Shown here piece after piece: positions 16,485-29,046 of a stretch of 64,000 nucleotides of DNA (positions are counted from its first letter, which is position 1; every line of letters starts with the position of its first letter). Source of the DNA: Puniceicoccaceae bacterium (GTDB lineage: Bacteria; Verrucomicrobiota; Verrucomicrobiia; Opitutales; Coraliomargaritaceae). The position numbers were made by a program, and so were the translations under genes. The notes beneath the pieces are model-generated. The model did not search any database. It saw only the letters and a list, made by a program, of their open reading frames with translations, and was not told the DNA's origin. The stretch covers positions 62,001-126,000 of the forward strand of contig JAGYJE010000004.1 in NCBI GenBank assembly GCA_018402305.1, given 5' to 3'.

Positions 16485-16916
16485 ATCTGGTGGACTCTTC
16501 GGCGTGGCTGGCCTACTTCGCGGACGAGCCGGAGGCGGATTTCTTAGCCGAGGCAATCGAGGAAACGGATCTTCTCGTGGTTCCCTCGGTTTGTATCTAC
16601 GAGGTTTTCAAAGGAGCGAGGCGAAGATGCGGCTTTCTCGGCTGTGGCAGCGATGCATCAGGGAACTTTGGTGGATTTGGATGCCGGTCTTGCGATGGAA
16701 GCCGCTGCATTGGGGCTGGAAGAGGGGTTGGCTTTTGCGGACTCCGTCATCTACACCGTCGCAAAGAAACACGACGCCATCCTATGGACTCAGGATGCCC
16801 ACTTTGAGGGCAAGCTCGCCAGTGGGATGGCGCAGCCAAATGCTATAGTATTTAAGTTCATTTTTGTAGAGGTGGTACTAATTATCAGCGCTAACGAAGA
16901 AGGGGCTGGCAGGTAA
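16481..16916 (+). pseudogene. frameshifted VapC-like PIN-domain toxin
   Basis: The first frame reads MNLVDSSAWLAYFADEPEADFLAEAIEETDLLVVPSVCIYEVFK, with the first PIN-domain Asp (VDSS) and the Glu of the E-VFK helix. The continuation GEDAAFSAVAAMHQGTLVDLDAGLAMEAA...FADSVIYTVAKKHDAILWTQDAHFEG, with the remaining acidic residues, is in another frame. A small deletion near 16610-16620 probably shifted the frame. PIN toxins are ribonucleases, and this one should be inactive. The tail overlaps the end of the esterase gene on the other strand. Confidence 0.8.
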
Positions 16917-18830
16917 TCCGTTCCCGTTATACAAATTAATATCAGGTACATTGCTCCATCCGTAGCGTGCTTGAGTGGGGTGTGTGATGGTATCGTGGTT
17001 CAATACGACAGTGCCTCCGTCTATGCGTGCATTGGCACTCACAAACTGGCCATCCTGTCCCGCAATTTCAAATCCAATCGGTTGGCCACCGACGGCAATC
17101 AAACCGCCTTCGGTGTGGCTGAATTCCAGAATGAGCCTTGCGTCCTCAATTCGTGTGTTTTTCAGCAATGGGCCTGAGTAAACGATATCTTCGTCATATG
17201 CGAGAGCCCGGGCCGCAAGTGCCAGCCTTTCCCCGACGGGGGCTTTATTTGTCGGGTGAATATCATCCGCATCGCCAAAGTCTGTGATTACAATCATTGC
17301 TGTATTCTCTGTATGTAGAAGTGTCTGGCGCTGTGCTTCCCTTAGCTCAGGCCGCATGTCCTTGTAAGGTGCGATCTGAACGAAGAGAAAAGGTAAATGG
17401 CCTTGAGCCCAGCGCCCGCGCCAATCGTCAATCATTCCGGTGAACACTTCAGCATAGGTGTCAGCGTTCCAGTTGTTGGACTCTCCCTGATACCAGATTG
17501 CGCCCTTGATTGGGAACCGTGTTAGCGGGTGTATCATCGCGTTGTAGATTGCAGTGGGGGTGTATTTGCTTAAAAGCTCCCGCTCGGGGTAAGTCGTTGC
17601 ACCCGGCATTTCATGGCCGATGGCTGATTTCCATGTGCCGGAGAGAGCTACCGATTGCTGCGCGGATTCAAGTTTAAAATCCAGCCGGATGTCATCGGGT
17701 TGAGTCGCATGCCATCCACCCATTCCTCGGTTATCAAGCACACGAACGGCAATGCTGTTGGCACCATCCTTCAATACTCCCGTCGGGATTTTATAGCGAC
17801 GAGGTATGTTGTAGCCTACGGTAGTGCCCAGTAGTGAGCCATTGATCCAGACGGTGTTGATGTCATCAATGTGGCCCAAGCGCAATACCGCTTCGCCATT
17901 GAGCAAAGACTCCGGCAAATCAAATGTCCGCCGATACCACACCACGCCGTCGAGTGTATCCACAAAGGCGTGAGGTACGGTTACGCTCTGCCAGTCGGAG
18001 GTGTCCAGATTATGAGCATGCCAAGGGCCGTCCTCTGATGAGCCATGGTCATTATTGCGGTACCACTGTTCGATAAATCGCTGTATGGAAGCGGGGTCAC
18101 GGCCAACTTCTCTAGCCGTGTTTAATGCCTCGATGGCATATTCACAGGATGGCAGTGCCTGGAGTTTCTCAAGGCTGGTCCATGACTCCGCAGGGGTGCC
18201 GCCCCAGGACGAATGGATAATTGCGAGCGGAATGCCCTGGCTCTCATAGACGGCTTTGATGAAGAAATAGCCCACTGCCGAAAAATGAATGACGTTGTCC
18301 GGGGTGCAAATACTCCACTCGCCATCGACCTCTTTGCGAGGCTCCAGTGCTAGCTTCTGAAAAACGGTAAATTCTCGGATCAGCGGGTTATTTGCAGTGG
18401 CAACTGTGCTTTTCCAGTTATCGAGAGGCAACTGGGACGGCCTGAGCCCGAGCTGGCGCTCCATGTTTGACTGACCGCTGGCGAGCCAGACGTCTCCTAC
18501 GAGTATGTTCTTAATGGTACGGGTTCTTGCCCCGGATATTTTCATATTCTGGGGTGTTGCATTTGCCGGCATGGGTGCCAGGTCGACCTGCCACTGGCCG
18601 TTTACCGTTGTTGCGGAAACCGACTGGCCGTTAAACTCGACTGTAACGGTTTCTCCCTCATTGGCAGTGCCCCATACAGGAACCACACTATCTCGCTGAA
18701 GCACCGCATTATCAGAGAAAAGCGAGTGGGGTACAGGGGCGGTGCTGGTGCACATTGAATCGGCGATGGATATGTTGCTCATGCCGAGAACGGCTGCACA
18801 CAGGAGGAGTATTCGTTGAGGACTAGGCAT
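16878..18830 (-). CDS. sialate O-acetylesterase-like (SASA) carbohydrate esterase
   Basis: This 650-aa protein has a signal peptide (MPSPQRILLLCAAVLGMSNISIADS). The SASA family removes O-acetyl groups from sialic acids or other glycans. Visible features are an N-terminal beta-sandwich (FSDNAVLQRDSVVPVWG), the nucleophile block GDVWLASGQSNME (Ser near residue 122), SSWGGTPAESW, an inserted GH2-like jelly-roll region (WQSVTVPHAFVDTLDGVVWYRRTFDLPE), IWYQGESN and a catalytic DIHPTNKAPVGERLA block near residue 525. It follows a GH2 gene by 28 bases and is probably co-transcribed. In this locus it more likely deacetylates an algal polysaccharide than sialic acid; that is inference. Confidence 0.9.
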   Translation of the reverse strand: MPSPQRILLLCAAVLGMSNISIADSMCTSTAPVPHSLFSDNAVLQRDSVVPVWGTANEGETVTVEFNGQSVSATTVNGQWQVDLAPMPANATPQNMKISGARTRTIKNILVGDVWLASGQSNMERQLGLRPSQLPLDNWKSTVATANNPLIREFTVFQKLALEPRKEVDGEWSICTPDNVIHFSAVGYFFIKAVYESQGIPLAIIHSSWGGTPAESWTSLEKLQALPSCEYAIEALNTAREVGRDPASIQRFIEQWYRNNDHGSSEDGPWHAHNLDTSDWQSVTVPHAFVDTLDGVVWYRRTFDLPESLLNGEAVLRLGHIDDINTVWINGSLLGTTVGYNIPRRYKIPTGVLKDGANSIAVRVLDNRGMGGWHATQPDDIRLDFKLESAQQSVALSGTWKSAIGHEMPGATTYPERELLSKYTPTAIYNAMIHPLTRFPIKGAIWYQGESNNWNADTYAEVFTGMIDDWRGRWAQGHLPFLFVQIAPYKDMRPELREAQRQTLLHTENTAMIVITDFGDADDIHPTNKAPVGERLALAARALAYDEDIVYSGPLLKNTRIEDARLILEFSHTEGGLIAVGGQPIGFEIAGQDGQFVSANARIDGGTVVLNHDTITHPTQARYGWSNVPDINLYNGNGLPASPFFVSADN

Positions 18831-18858
18831 GATAGGGTCAGATGAGTTCAGCGAGGTA

Positions 18859-22062
<3,204 letters not shown>

Positions 22063-22130
22063 TTATACGACTTTGCTTGGTTTCAAAAGCTGTAGTTAGG
22101 ATATTCCTAAACCATGCCAAGGTGAGAAAA

Positions 22131-22162
22131 AAATGGTGCGCCCCGAAAAGGGCGCACCATTT
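22131..22162 (-). terminator. intrinsic terminator of PEP-CTERM gene
   Basis: A 13-bp perfect stem (AAATGGTGCGCCC with GGGCGCACCATTT) has a six-base loop. Read on the minus strand it is followed by a run of T, 28 bases after the stop of the PEP-CTERM gene and before the GH2 promoter region. Four T's on the other side would allow some function in either direction. Confidence 0.88.
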
Positions 22163-22189
22163 TGCATAAGGCGCATGAAAGATTTAAGC

Positions 22190-22957
22190 TTAGCCCTGAC
22201 GATGGCGCAGCAGCACTACTCCTAGTGACAGGGCGCCAAACATCAGCGCATAGGCCGAAGGCTCCGGGATTACAGTGACTGACAGGTTGTCGATATAGTA
22301 CTCCGAGGTACTGGAAGACCCTGAGAAATCGACAAATTCCATCTTGGCGATATTCGCAATTGCGTTGTTGAACGGAAGGTCGGTGAAGGTATCCGGGGAT
22401 CCTCTGTCATCCCGCTCGATAACCAGATCGTATGTGTCGTTCGCCAGATTGGTCGTAATTTCCAAGGCATGCCACTTGTTGTTACTTGTAAATTCAAGTG
22501 TATCGCCGGTGCCGTTGTTCTTGATATGGCCACCGTTGTCCAAATCCAGCCGAATACCGCGAATGCCTGCCTCATCCAGAAGCTGGAATCGCAGATTGTT
22601 TCCGGAGATATTAACAAAATCGAACCGAATCACGACGTCTTGTGTGATCCCAGTGTTCAGGTCAAAAACAACAATGTCGGGGTTGCTATCTGTGGTATTG
22701 GTGTCCAGCCAATGCAGTGATTGGGAGCCAGGACCGCCAGTGGTTGCGGAACCGGGGCCATCAACGAAGGAGGATTCCGCAGCAATCACGTTCAGTGAGT
22801 TTCCGGCAAAACCCGTATCTTTCAAATTTGCGAAACCAAGAGGCTCAGCGCCAATGGTGTCCGACTCGAAATCAGTGGAGAAGGGGATATCGAAAGCGCT
22901 GAGTGGCAGTACCGGGAGCGCGAAGAGTAGGGTGAGGCCTGCTATTGGGTATTTCAT
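22190..22957 (-). CDS. PEP-CTERM protein with beta-sandwich module A
   Basis: This 255-aa protein has an N-terminal signal (MKYPIAGLTLLFALPVLPLSAFD) and an about 200-aa module that starts TDFESDTIGAEP and ends EYYIDNLSV. The C-terminus is a PEP-CTERM sorting signal: VIPEPSAYALMFGALSLGVVLLRHRQG (Pro-Glu-Pro, hydrophobic helix, basic end). PEP-CTERM proteins are processed by exosortase and often end up in extracellular polymer or on the surface. The same module occurs in the proteins at 29047 and 36082, partly with identical DNA. A lectin-like glycan-binding role is plausible but unproven. It ends in a strong terminator, so it is a separate transcript. Confidence 0.85.
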   Translation of the reverse strand: MKYPIAGLTLLFALPVLPLSAFDIPFSTDFESDTIGAEPLGFANLKDTGFAGNSLNVIAAESSFVDGPGSATTGGPGSQSLHWLDTNTTDSNPDIVVFDLNTGITQDVVIRFDFVNISGNNLRFQLLDEAGIRGIRLDLDNGGHIKNNGTGDTLEFTSNNKWHALEITTNLANDTYDLVIERDDRGSPDTFTDLPFNNAIANIAKMEFVDFSGSSSTSEYYIDNLSVTVIPEPSAYALMFGALSLGVVLLRHRQG

Positions 22958-23153
22958 GATAACTATGTTTGGGGTTGGTTTGGGTTATGAGTAGTAACAA
23001 AAAAAGATACAACTGTAAATAGAAAATAGTACCATCGGCCTAATTTGCAAGAAATAATTTTAATAAATGCTGCAACAATCATTTCATTGCCAGCGTATGG
23101 TTAGTGCTCATGGCTATTCGGCCTTACCGGTTTTGTGGGGGCTATGGCCTTCG
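22958..23153 (-). promoter_or_regulatory. promoter region of PEP-CTERM gene with TTGCAAG-type motif
   Basis: The spacer between two minus-strand genes contains TTTGCAAGAAATAATTTTAA (from 23043) and CTGCAAC shortly after. TTGCAAG-like sequences recur in other promoter regions of this locus (27638, 49916, 35939, 28949), so this is a candidate site of a shared regulator. Confidence 0.4.
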
Positions 23154-26100
23154 CTACACGCTATAAAAAGGAGTCTCGGTGCTTTCCGGCACCATCTGGG
23201 AATGGGTGCTGTCCAAGTGGGGGCTTGCCATCCGTTGCGCAAACTGCTTCGCGACCGGATTGTGCTCAATGCAGTCGGGCAAGGTGATTTGGCATACACG
23301 CCATACGCCTTTGCCGTCGGCAATTTCAGCGGCTGCTGGGTGGTAGTCCCAGGGCTTGGTCCAACCTCCGTCGCCGGTGAGGAGGATGGGCGTCCAGTCC
23401 TCTGTATCTAGCACCGTGGTCAGGAGCGGCGCCACCCGGCCCAGTGATTCATGATACCAGAAACGGAAATCATTCGGCTCGAACCCCTCGACGAACGGGT
23501 GTCCGGTTGCGCGGGAGACAAAGTGCCGCGGGCCCATGCCGGCTTCGCGAATGGTGATGGATGCAGAGCCGAGCTGGTAGTGACCGGGGGGCAGTTCCAG
23601 CAAAACTGCCGTGGCGCCGGCCTGTACGGCTTCGGTTACAGCGGGCAGATTTTCCCGCAAGGCGTCGGCATCCTTGATCAGGATAACCGGCGCGGCTTGA
23701 TGGCTGACCGGTTCAATTCCCAGATGATTCAGGAAGTTCAGAACTACGTTGTCCGCACCCGGGCACCATGCTTCTACCTGTGTGGTGCAAGGCTGGGGAA
23801 ACACTTCAAAACACTGCTCATGGTCATGAATAACTTTCCCCTCAGGATCGACCAGAGACAGGCCAACGCTGAGTTGGCCCCGGCTTTTGACCTCGGGAAT
23901 ATCTAGGCTTAACAAGCCTTGGCAAGCTGGAGCACACGCGGGGGCCGAAGCAGGACTGCGCCCCGATGCGATGAGTTTGCCCTCCATGCGGACATCATAC
24001 TCCAGGCTGAGGTCGTGGATTGGCTCGGGGCGATCATTGCAGACCCAAGCTTCCACGAGGATCATTTCACCAGAGAAAACCTGGGTACGGTCAGACCGCA
24101 GGGATACCGCGAGTGGGGTCAGCGCATCGCGGTAGGTGAACCAGGCTTTTTTGGGCGTGCAGTACACGTCCATGATGGACTTCATCCAGCCCGCTGGCCA
24201 GGCATCGATAAACAGGTGAACCGCAAAGCTATTCATGCCCGTCAAGCGCCTGTAGGCGCGGGTCATGGTGCCGATCACCCAATCCTGAAAGTCCTGACTT
24301 GCCTCGATCCAGCCACTTGCGGTGCTTGGTGAGTCATACCAGAGGAAGTGGAACTTGTAACTTTGTGCCATGGCGATAATCGAGGGGCTCCAGCGCGCGT
24401 CCATTGAGGCGGGTTTCCAGCCATCCGGATACTCCGCTTGCATCACTTCGAAGGAGTCCAGGCCTTCCGCACCGAATTCGCCACAGCCGAAGTGCCACCC
24501 GGGCTTGATAGGCAGCCAGTGCCCCTGGTGCAGGGCGCCAAGGTCGATGCCATGCCCGATGTACCAACCGCAATAGACATGGTTGTCGGGGATGCCCGCT
24601 GAGGCAGGCGGATCGTAATCCCCGTCCACGTACTTGATCACGCGATCCGGGTTGTGGTAATTCACAGTGCGTGCGCACACATCGAAGAGGCTTTCCATCT
24701 CATCCCGGTTAATAAAGCGGTGCGGTTTGCTCGCGGCAGCGGGACGAGGCTCGTTGATAAAGGAAACGAGGATGTTGCTACAGTGCCCGCGAACATGGCG
24801 CTCCATAGAGCCAGCCTGCCGGGCAACCTCCGAAAACTGGCTGCGGCGAATGCTGGAGAACAAGGGCAGATCGGTTTGCACCATCATGCCCAGGCGGTCG
24901 CAGTAGTCATAAAATTCCTGATGCACCGGGCGCTGCGTCATGCGCAGAAAGTTCATATGGGTGAGTTTCGCCAGCAGGATCTGGTCGCGCAGCCCATCAA
25001 AGTCGCCCTTCATGATGCAGCGTTCGAAGTTGCCCATCGTGTTGGCGCCCCTCAGTCGAATTTCATCCCCGTTGAGGTGAAATTTGCCCTTGGGGACGGA
25101 GGTTTCATCCTGCGTAAACGAGCGCATGCCAAACTGCACCTTATCGGCGTCCAGCAGGCAACCTGAATGATCCAAAAGGCGGACCTGAAGTTGGTAAAGC
25201 CAGGGCGTATCCGGGCTCCAGACACGCATTTCGGGGATCGGCAGGCGCAAGCGCAGGTAGTTGCGCCCGTTGCCCATCAGGCAGGTAGATTCTTCGTCAA
25301 ATCCATGTACAAGATCGCCGAAGCCACGCACGAATTCGGCCGTGCCTCGGTGAAGATGATCCTGATGGACGACCGCTTCAAAGTTTTGACCGTAGATGGA
25401 TATGTTGAGAGTGACTTCTTCTTCGAGATCAGCGCTGCAACTGTCGATCTCCGCGTGGATTTCAATTTCGGAGGTCTCGAGCAATGGGCGCACCCAGAGG
25501 TCGTCAATAGCCAGGCGAGCGCGACCTTCCAGACGGACAAAGTTCCAGATGCCCATCGCTGCGGGGCAATGGTGCCAGCCGAGCGTTGGCTCGTCGTAGC
25601 CCAGGCCTGTGGCGGCATAAATCTTATCCCCGTCGGGCTTAATGCCGCCAGTATTCTCGCCCAGCATGGTGTAATCGTTTTCCACTCGGATAAGCAGGAC
25701 GTTGGTGCTGGGGCGGGCCGCGCCAGCGCAGTCCAGGCGAAACTGTTCAAAGAAACCTTCGTGAGTCCCGACGCACATGCCATTCAGGTAAACCTGGCAA
25801 CGATAGTCCACCCCACCGAAAGACAGGCTAAGCGCTTTGTGCGTGGAGGCCCAGTCGGGCATTTCGAACTCGCAGCGGTAAAGGGTAGAGGCTTTGCCAA
25901 GCGGAGGGCCATAGTGGGGCAGGCTGAGGTCTTCCCATTGACCTGCGCCTTTTAATGTCTCCTGAAAGTTCCGACGGTCTTCTTCCGTTTCTACGCGCCA
26001 CTGGAAGGCTTTAAACTCCAGCTGGTTGCGGGTTTTTGGCAACACCGGGGCATGGTCTTCGAGAAATGGGCTGTGACGTTCACGCAGCTCATCCAGCGCT

Positions 26101-26279
26101 GTGTGCATTTCATCGGCAGTGGAGATGCGCGCGGCCTTGCGGCGGGCGCAGGGCTGCTCCTCCCACGGCAGGACGATGTCGGGCACATGTGGCAGGGCTG
26201 GCTTCTCTAGGAGTTCGCGCTGTGCGACCAGCCGTGCGGTGGCAATTTCTGCAAAAAAGTCGGGTTCAGGTTGATTCAT
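23154..26279 (-). CDS. GH2-family glycoside hydrolase, cytoplasmic
   Basis: This 1041-aa enzyme has the GH2 architecture but no signal peptide (MNQPEPDFFAEIATARLVAQRELL), so it is expected to act in the cytoplasm on imported oligosaccharides. Domains in order are a jelly-roll with STLYRCEFEMPDW and FGGVDYRCQVYLNG, an Ig-like domain, a TIM barrel starting FGMRSF...GKFHLNGDEIRLRGAN, and a C-terminal extension. The acid/base Glu is likely in ILVSFINEP (near 509) and the nucleophile in FGCGEFGAEG (near 601). It is more like beta-glucuronidase/mannosidase-type GH2 members than LacZ. Substrate is open. The LacI regulator lies directly upstream on the same strand. Confidence 0.88.
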   Translation of the reverse strand: MNQPEPDFFAEIATARLVAQRELLEKPALPHVPDIVLPWEEQPCARRKAARISTADEMHTALDELRERHSPFLEDHAPVLPKTRNQLEFKAFQWRVETEEDRRNFQETLKGAGQWEDLSLPHYGPPLGKASTLYRCEFEMPDWASTHKALSLSFGGVDYRCQVYLNGMCVGTHEGFFEQFRLDCAGAARPSTNVLLIRVENDYTMLGENTGGIKPDGDKIYAATGLGYDEPTLGWHHCPAAMGIWNFVRLEGRARLAIDDLWVRPLLETSEIEIHAEIDSCSADLEEEVTLNISIYGQNFEAVVHQDHLHRGTAEFVRGFGDLVHGFDEESTCLMGNGRNYLRLRLPIPEMRVWSPDTPWLYQLQVRLLDHSGCLLDADKVQFGMRSFTQDETSVPKGKFHLNGDEIRLRGANTMGNFERCIMKGDFDGLRDQILLAKLTHMNFLRMTQRPVHQEFYDYCDRLGMMVQTDLPLFSSIRRSQFSEVARQAGSMERHVRGHCSNILVSFINEPRPAAASKPHRFINRDEMESLFDVCARTVNYHNPDRVIKYVDGDYDPPASAGIPDNHVYCGWYIGHGIDLGALHQGHWLPIKPGWHFGCGEFGAEGLDSFEVMQAEYPDGWKPASMDARWSPSIIAMAQSYKFHFLWYDSPSTASGWIEASQDFQDWVIGTMTRAYRRLTGMNSFAVHLFIDAWPAGWMKSIMDVYCTPKKAWFTYRDALTPLAVSLRSDRTQVFSGEMILVEAWVCNDRPEPIHDLSLEYDVRMEGKLIASGRSPASAPACAPACQGLLSLDIPEVKSRGQLSVGLSLVDPEGKVIHDHEQCFEVFPQPCTTQVEAWCPGADNVVLNFLNHLGIEPVSHQAAPVILIKDADALRENLPAVTEAVQAGATAVLLELPPGHYQLGSASITIREAGMGPRHFVSRATGHPFVEGFEPNDFRFWYHESLGRVAPLLTTVLDTEDWTPILLTGDGGWTKPWDYHPAAAEIADGKGVWRVCQITLPDCIEHNPVAKQFAQRMASPHLDSTHSQMVPESTETPFYSV

Positions 26280-26389
26280 GGTGTAATTGACCCATCCTCG
26301 GATCTATCCAGAGCGGCTTCTGGCACCACCTTACCATACTCGCGCAGGCTTCCAGCGAGGCAGGGGGCGTGTTCTTGCAACTGGCAAAA

Positions 26390-27514
26390 TCAAAAGGCAT
26401 CGGGCGGGATGAGAATAGGATCGATGAGAGCGATTTCATGGGGTGAATTCGGATCCTCTAGGCGGCGCAGCAATTGCCGAACAACTCGCTGACCGATATA
26501 GTCGGCCTGCGTGTCGATAACCGCAGGAGACGGATAAAGGTGATCGAGATAGGGGCGTTCGTTATTGCAGCTGACAATATGGAGATCGTGCCCAACCTTG
26601 AAGCCAGCTTCCGTCATTATGCTGTAGAGGACGGTGGTGATGAGATCCGCCACCGAGAATATGCCTATGGGCTTGTTCGCTTTGTCTATTTTGGGCATTA
26701 CACGATCAGCAATGAGCGCGCGATTGGCCTGGTTTATTCTGGAACCGCCCCGCTCAATGTTTTCGTCGAGGATTTCCACGGCCTCAATGCCGTAAGTGCT
26801 CAAGGTTTCGCAAAACGCTTTGGTACGCTTCCTGTAAATGGGGGTGTCGCCACCGATGGCTATGCAAGTGCGACACTCTTTAGACTGGAGGTATTCGGCG
26901 GCAAGGACGCCGGCTCGCTCCGCATTAGGCATTACGCGATCACATGAAAGGTGGTCATGGCTGCCCATGAATACAGCCACCGGATAGTTGCAGATTTCCT
27001 CCGGGAGTGGTTCATGGCTGGTATTGAGTATGAGGAAGCCGTCCGCACCCCCTTTGTTCAGCACCTTCAACAGGTCTGCCTTGCTCTCGGCGCGTTCGAG
27101 TTCGCGACGGAAATCGTAGGCGGTCAAAGCCTCCTCAATCCCGTGAAGGGCGTAGGAGAAAACAGGAGCGTAGTTGGTGATCCAGTAAAGATCATACTTG
27201 CCGAACAGAACTACTTTCAATGTGTGATACTTGATCCACGGCCAAGGATCCTTTCGGATGCCCTTGCGTTTTTCCACTGGAACGGGTTTGTAGCCCATTT
27301 CAGCGATTACGGCCTCAATCATTTTTCGCTTCTCGGGAGCGACCAGAGGCGAGCGGTTAATAACACGGGAAACGGTACTGACCGCAACACCCGCCCGAGC
27401 GGCGATGTCGGCCATGGTTGCCTGCGGCTTTTTTTCTTTATCTGGAAGATTCTGAGTTTTTATATGTGACTCAGGTTGCCTGATGTTATTGGTTGTTGCA
27501 ATACTGGGATTCAT
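26390..27514 (-). CDS. LacI-family transcriptional regulator
   Basis: This 374-aa protein has a LacI helix-turn-helix (TMADIAARAGVAVSTVSRVINRS, residues 33-55), hinge and periplasmic-binding-protein-like sugar domain (GADGFLILNTS, PVAVFMGSHDHLSCDRV, GVLAAEYLQSKECRTCIAIGGD, CNNERPYLDHLYPSPAVIDTQ). A 33-aa extension precedes the HTH. The Met at residue 34 (27415) is an alternative start. It stands between the GH2 genes and the divergent esterase-led cluster, so it is the best candidate for the local PUL regulator, responding to a sugar or oligosaccharide. TTGCAAG motifs in its upstream region could be its operators, including autoregulation. This is inference. Confidence 0.93.
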   Translation of the reverse strand: MNPSIATTNNIRQPESHIKTQNLPDKEKKPQATMADIAARAGVAVSTVSRVINRSPLVAPEKRKMIEAVIAEMGYKPVPVEKRKGIRKDPWPWIKYHTLKVVLFGKYDLYWITNYAPVFSYALHGIEEALTAYDFRRELERAESKADLLKVLNKGGADGFLILNTSHEPLPEEICNYPVAVFMGSHDHLSCDRVMPNAERAGVLAAEYLQSKECRTCIAIGGDTPIYRKRTKAFCETLSTYGIEAVEILDENIERGGSRINQANRALIADRVMPKIDKANKPIGIFSVADLITTVLYSIMTEAGFKVGHDLHIVSCNNERPYLDHLYPSPAVIDTQADYIGQRVVRQLLRRLEDPNSPHEIALIDPILIPPDAF

Positions 27515-27942
27515 TTTACTTGAGTGAGTATTTGCTTGTCTTAAATAAATGTGGTGCTTCGGTGAAGCGAAGTTTCATCTTGGCCAATAAATGTTCATGA
27601 ATACTATAAATCGCAGCCTAGTCCGGCATTCATGGAAATTGCAAGATAAAATAAATATCCACTAAGCACTTGCAAGAGTTTCAAGTAGCTTGCAATCTTT
27701 GAATCGCAAAAGCACCGCTCCCCTTATTGCACTTCTGTCTTACTTGTATGATTCTTTTTTCGAATGCGCCGGGATGTATCGTCCCAGATCGACCACGCAA
27801 GTGGTCGATGCAGTTGTCATCACTCTCGCCGTGGCAGACGCAAGTGGCCATCGGTAGACATGGATCCAAGGGGGATTTATGAATCAGGGGTTATAGGGAG
27901 CACCGTAACCACGGTGCTCCTTAAATTTTTCTAAGTTTTTCT
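27515..27942. promoter_or_regulatory. divergent control region with TTGCAAG sites and structured leader
   Basis: This 428-bp gene-free stretch separates the LacI gene from the plus-strand cluster. It holds ATTGCAAGATAAAAT (27638-27652), the palindrome CTTGCAAG (27669-27676) and GCTTGCAAT (27688-27696). The first is identical over 15 bases to 49936-49950. Further right is a 9-bp stem ATCGACCAC/GTGGTCGAT (27788-27809) closed by a GCAA tetraloop, then a terminator-like hairpin just before the next gene. No protein-coding potential is evident. Confidence 0.6.
27897..27930 (+). terminator. terminator-like hairpin directly upstream of the esterase gene
   Basis: GGAGCACCGT-aacc-ACGGTGCTCC (27897-27920) is followed by TTAAATTTTT. 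It is a perfect 10-bp stem with a U-rich tail, oriented on the plus strand, and ends about 13 bases before the ATG at 27943. No plus-strand gene precedes it within 400 bases, so it may act as an attenuator in the leader or end a short RNA. Confidence 0.75.
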
Positions 27943-28872
27943 ATGATCCTCAGAATCCATACAAGAATAGGGCGTGCACTCGGGGCCGCCTGCCTGGCGA
28001 TCGGATTGCAGGCGGAAGCGTATGGTGTGGATTCGGCTGAAGGGCTGGACGCCGCTCCGGTCTCCGCCGATGCTCCCTTTAGGGAATCCGTGAATGAGTC
28101 GGAAGTTCAGATGCAGAACAAGTATCTGGAGCAGATCACGCCCGAGGAGTATGCCCGATGGGTGGCCTATGTTAAGTCGCGGCCAACCGAGGAGCGGGTA
28201 TGGCTCAGGACGCTCGAAGACCAGTTGGGCTCTTTCTATGGGCCCAGGTACATTAAAGACCTGATTAATAAGAGTCCCAAAATCACACCGGAGACGGACG
28301 GTTGGGCTTATGTGAAGGACGATCCAGCGCTGCCACGCGTGCTCATTATTGGCGATTCGATATCGCGCAGCTACACTGCCCCGGTGCGCATCGCTCTCGC
28401 CGGCAAGGCGAATGTCCACCGCGCTCCTGCCAACTGCGGGCGTACTGAAAAGTTCTTTGAGCACGGCGAGGTCTGGCTCATGCAGAATGGCAGCAATCAA
28501 TGGGACATCATCACCGTTAACTTTGGCATCCACGATCACGGCAAGAAGCCCGAGGCCTATGCGGCCAACCTCAGGAAGATCATTGCCCGCTTGCGCGAAA
28601 CTGGCGCGAAGGTTTTCTGGGTCAGGACAACCCCGTGGGGGAAGAAAGAAGACCCGGCAGACTTGGACTTAAGCCCCTCGATCAACGCCACCGCCGACGC
28701 CCTGATCCAAGAGGAAGGGCTGGAAGTCATTGATTTGCATGAGGTTGTGGCTAGCCGTAGGGCTGAGTTGCAATACGGAGACCATTGCCACTTTAAGGAT
28801 GGCGGCACCCTCTTGATGGGCCAGGCGGTATCCGAAGCGATTGAACCCTATCTCAGTCGAGCTCAAGAATGA
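27943..28872 (+). CDS. SGNH/GDSL-like secreted esterase
   Basis: The protein is 309 aa with an N-terminal signal (IGRALGAACLAIGLQAEA). Block I is VLIIGDSISRSY (Ser 139), block III is VNFGIHDHG (GxxD variant), and the C-terminal catalytic Asp-His is in YGDHCHFKDGG near residues 281-284. SGNH enzymes in PULs commonly remove acetyl or other ester groups from polysaccharides; substrate here is unknown. It is the first gene of the plus-strand cluster, directly behind a terminator-like hairpin. It is unrelated in detail to the second SGNH enzyme at 40361. Confidence 0.85.
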   Translation: MILRIHTRIGRALGAACLAIGLQAEAYGVDSAEGLDAAPVSADAPFRESVNESEVQMQNKYLEQITPEEYARWVAYVKSRPTEERVWLRTLEDQLGSFYGPRYIKDLINKSPKITPETDGWAYVKDDPALPRVLIIGDSISRSYTAPVRIALAGKANVHRAPANCGRTEKFFEHGEVWLMQNGSNQWDIITVNFGIHDHGKKPEAYAANLRKIIARLRETGAKVFWVRTTPWGKKEDPADLDLSPSINATADALIQEEGLEVIDLHEVVASRRAELQYGDHCHFKDGGTLLMGQAVSEAIEPYLSRAQE

Positions 28873-29046
28873 CTTTGGAGCCAGTTTTCAGAGGCACTAA
28901 TTACGTTTTACCGCTAGCAAATGCGTAGGATCATGAAGCTTTATAGAAGTTGCATGAATAAATAGCATTTTTGATTGAAATGCTTGCGGGTTATCCCCAC
29001 AATACGACTTGCTACTCAAATTTATGATGGCATTTATTCCGCCACA
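28873..29046 (+). promoter_or_regulatory. promoter region with TTGCATG motif
   Basis: This AT-rich spacer contains GTTGCATGAATAAATAGCAT (from about 28949), similar to the TTGCAAG-type elements of other promoters in this locus. No terminator is seen after the esterase, so read-through is also possible. Confidence 0.35.

Noticed and set aside
27681..27869. minus-strand 62-codon frame in the divergent control region
   Set aside because: It covers the GNRA stem-loop and has no start context or homology; the region reads better as regulatory DNA or RNA.
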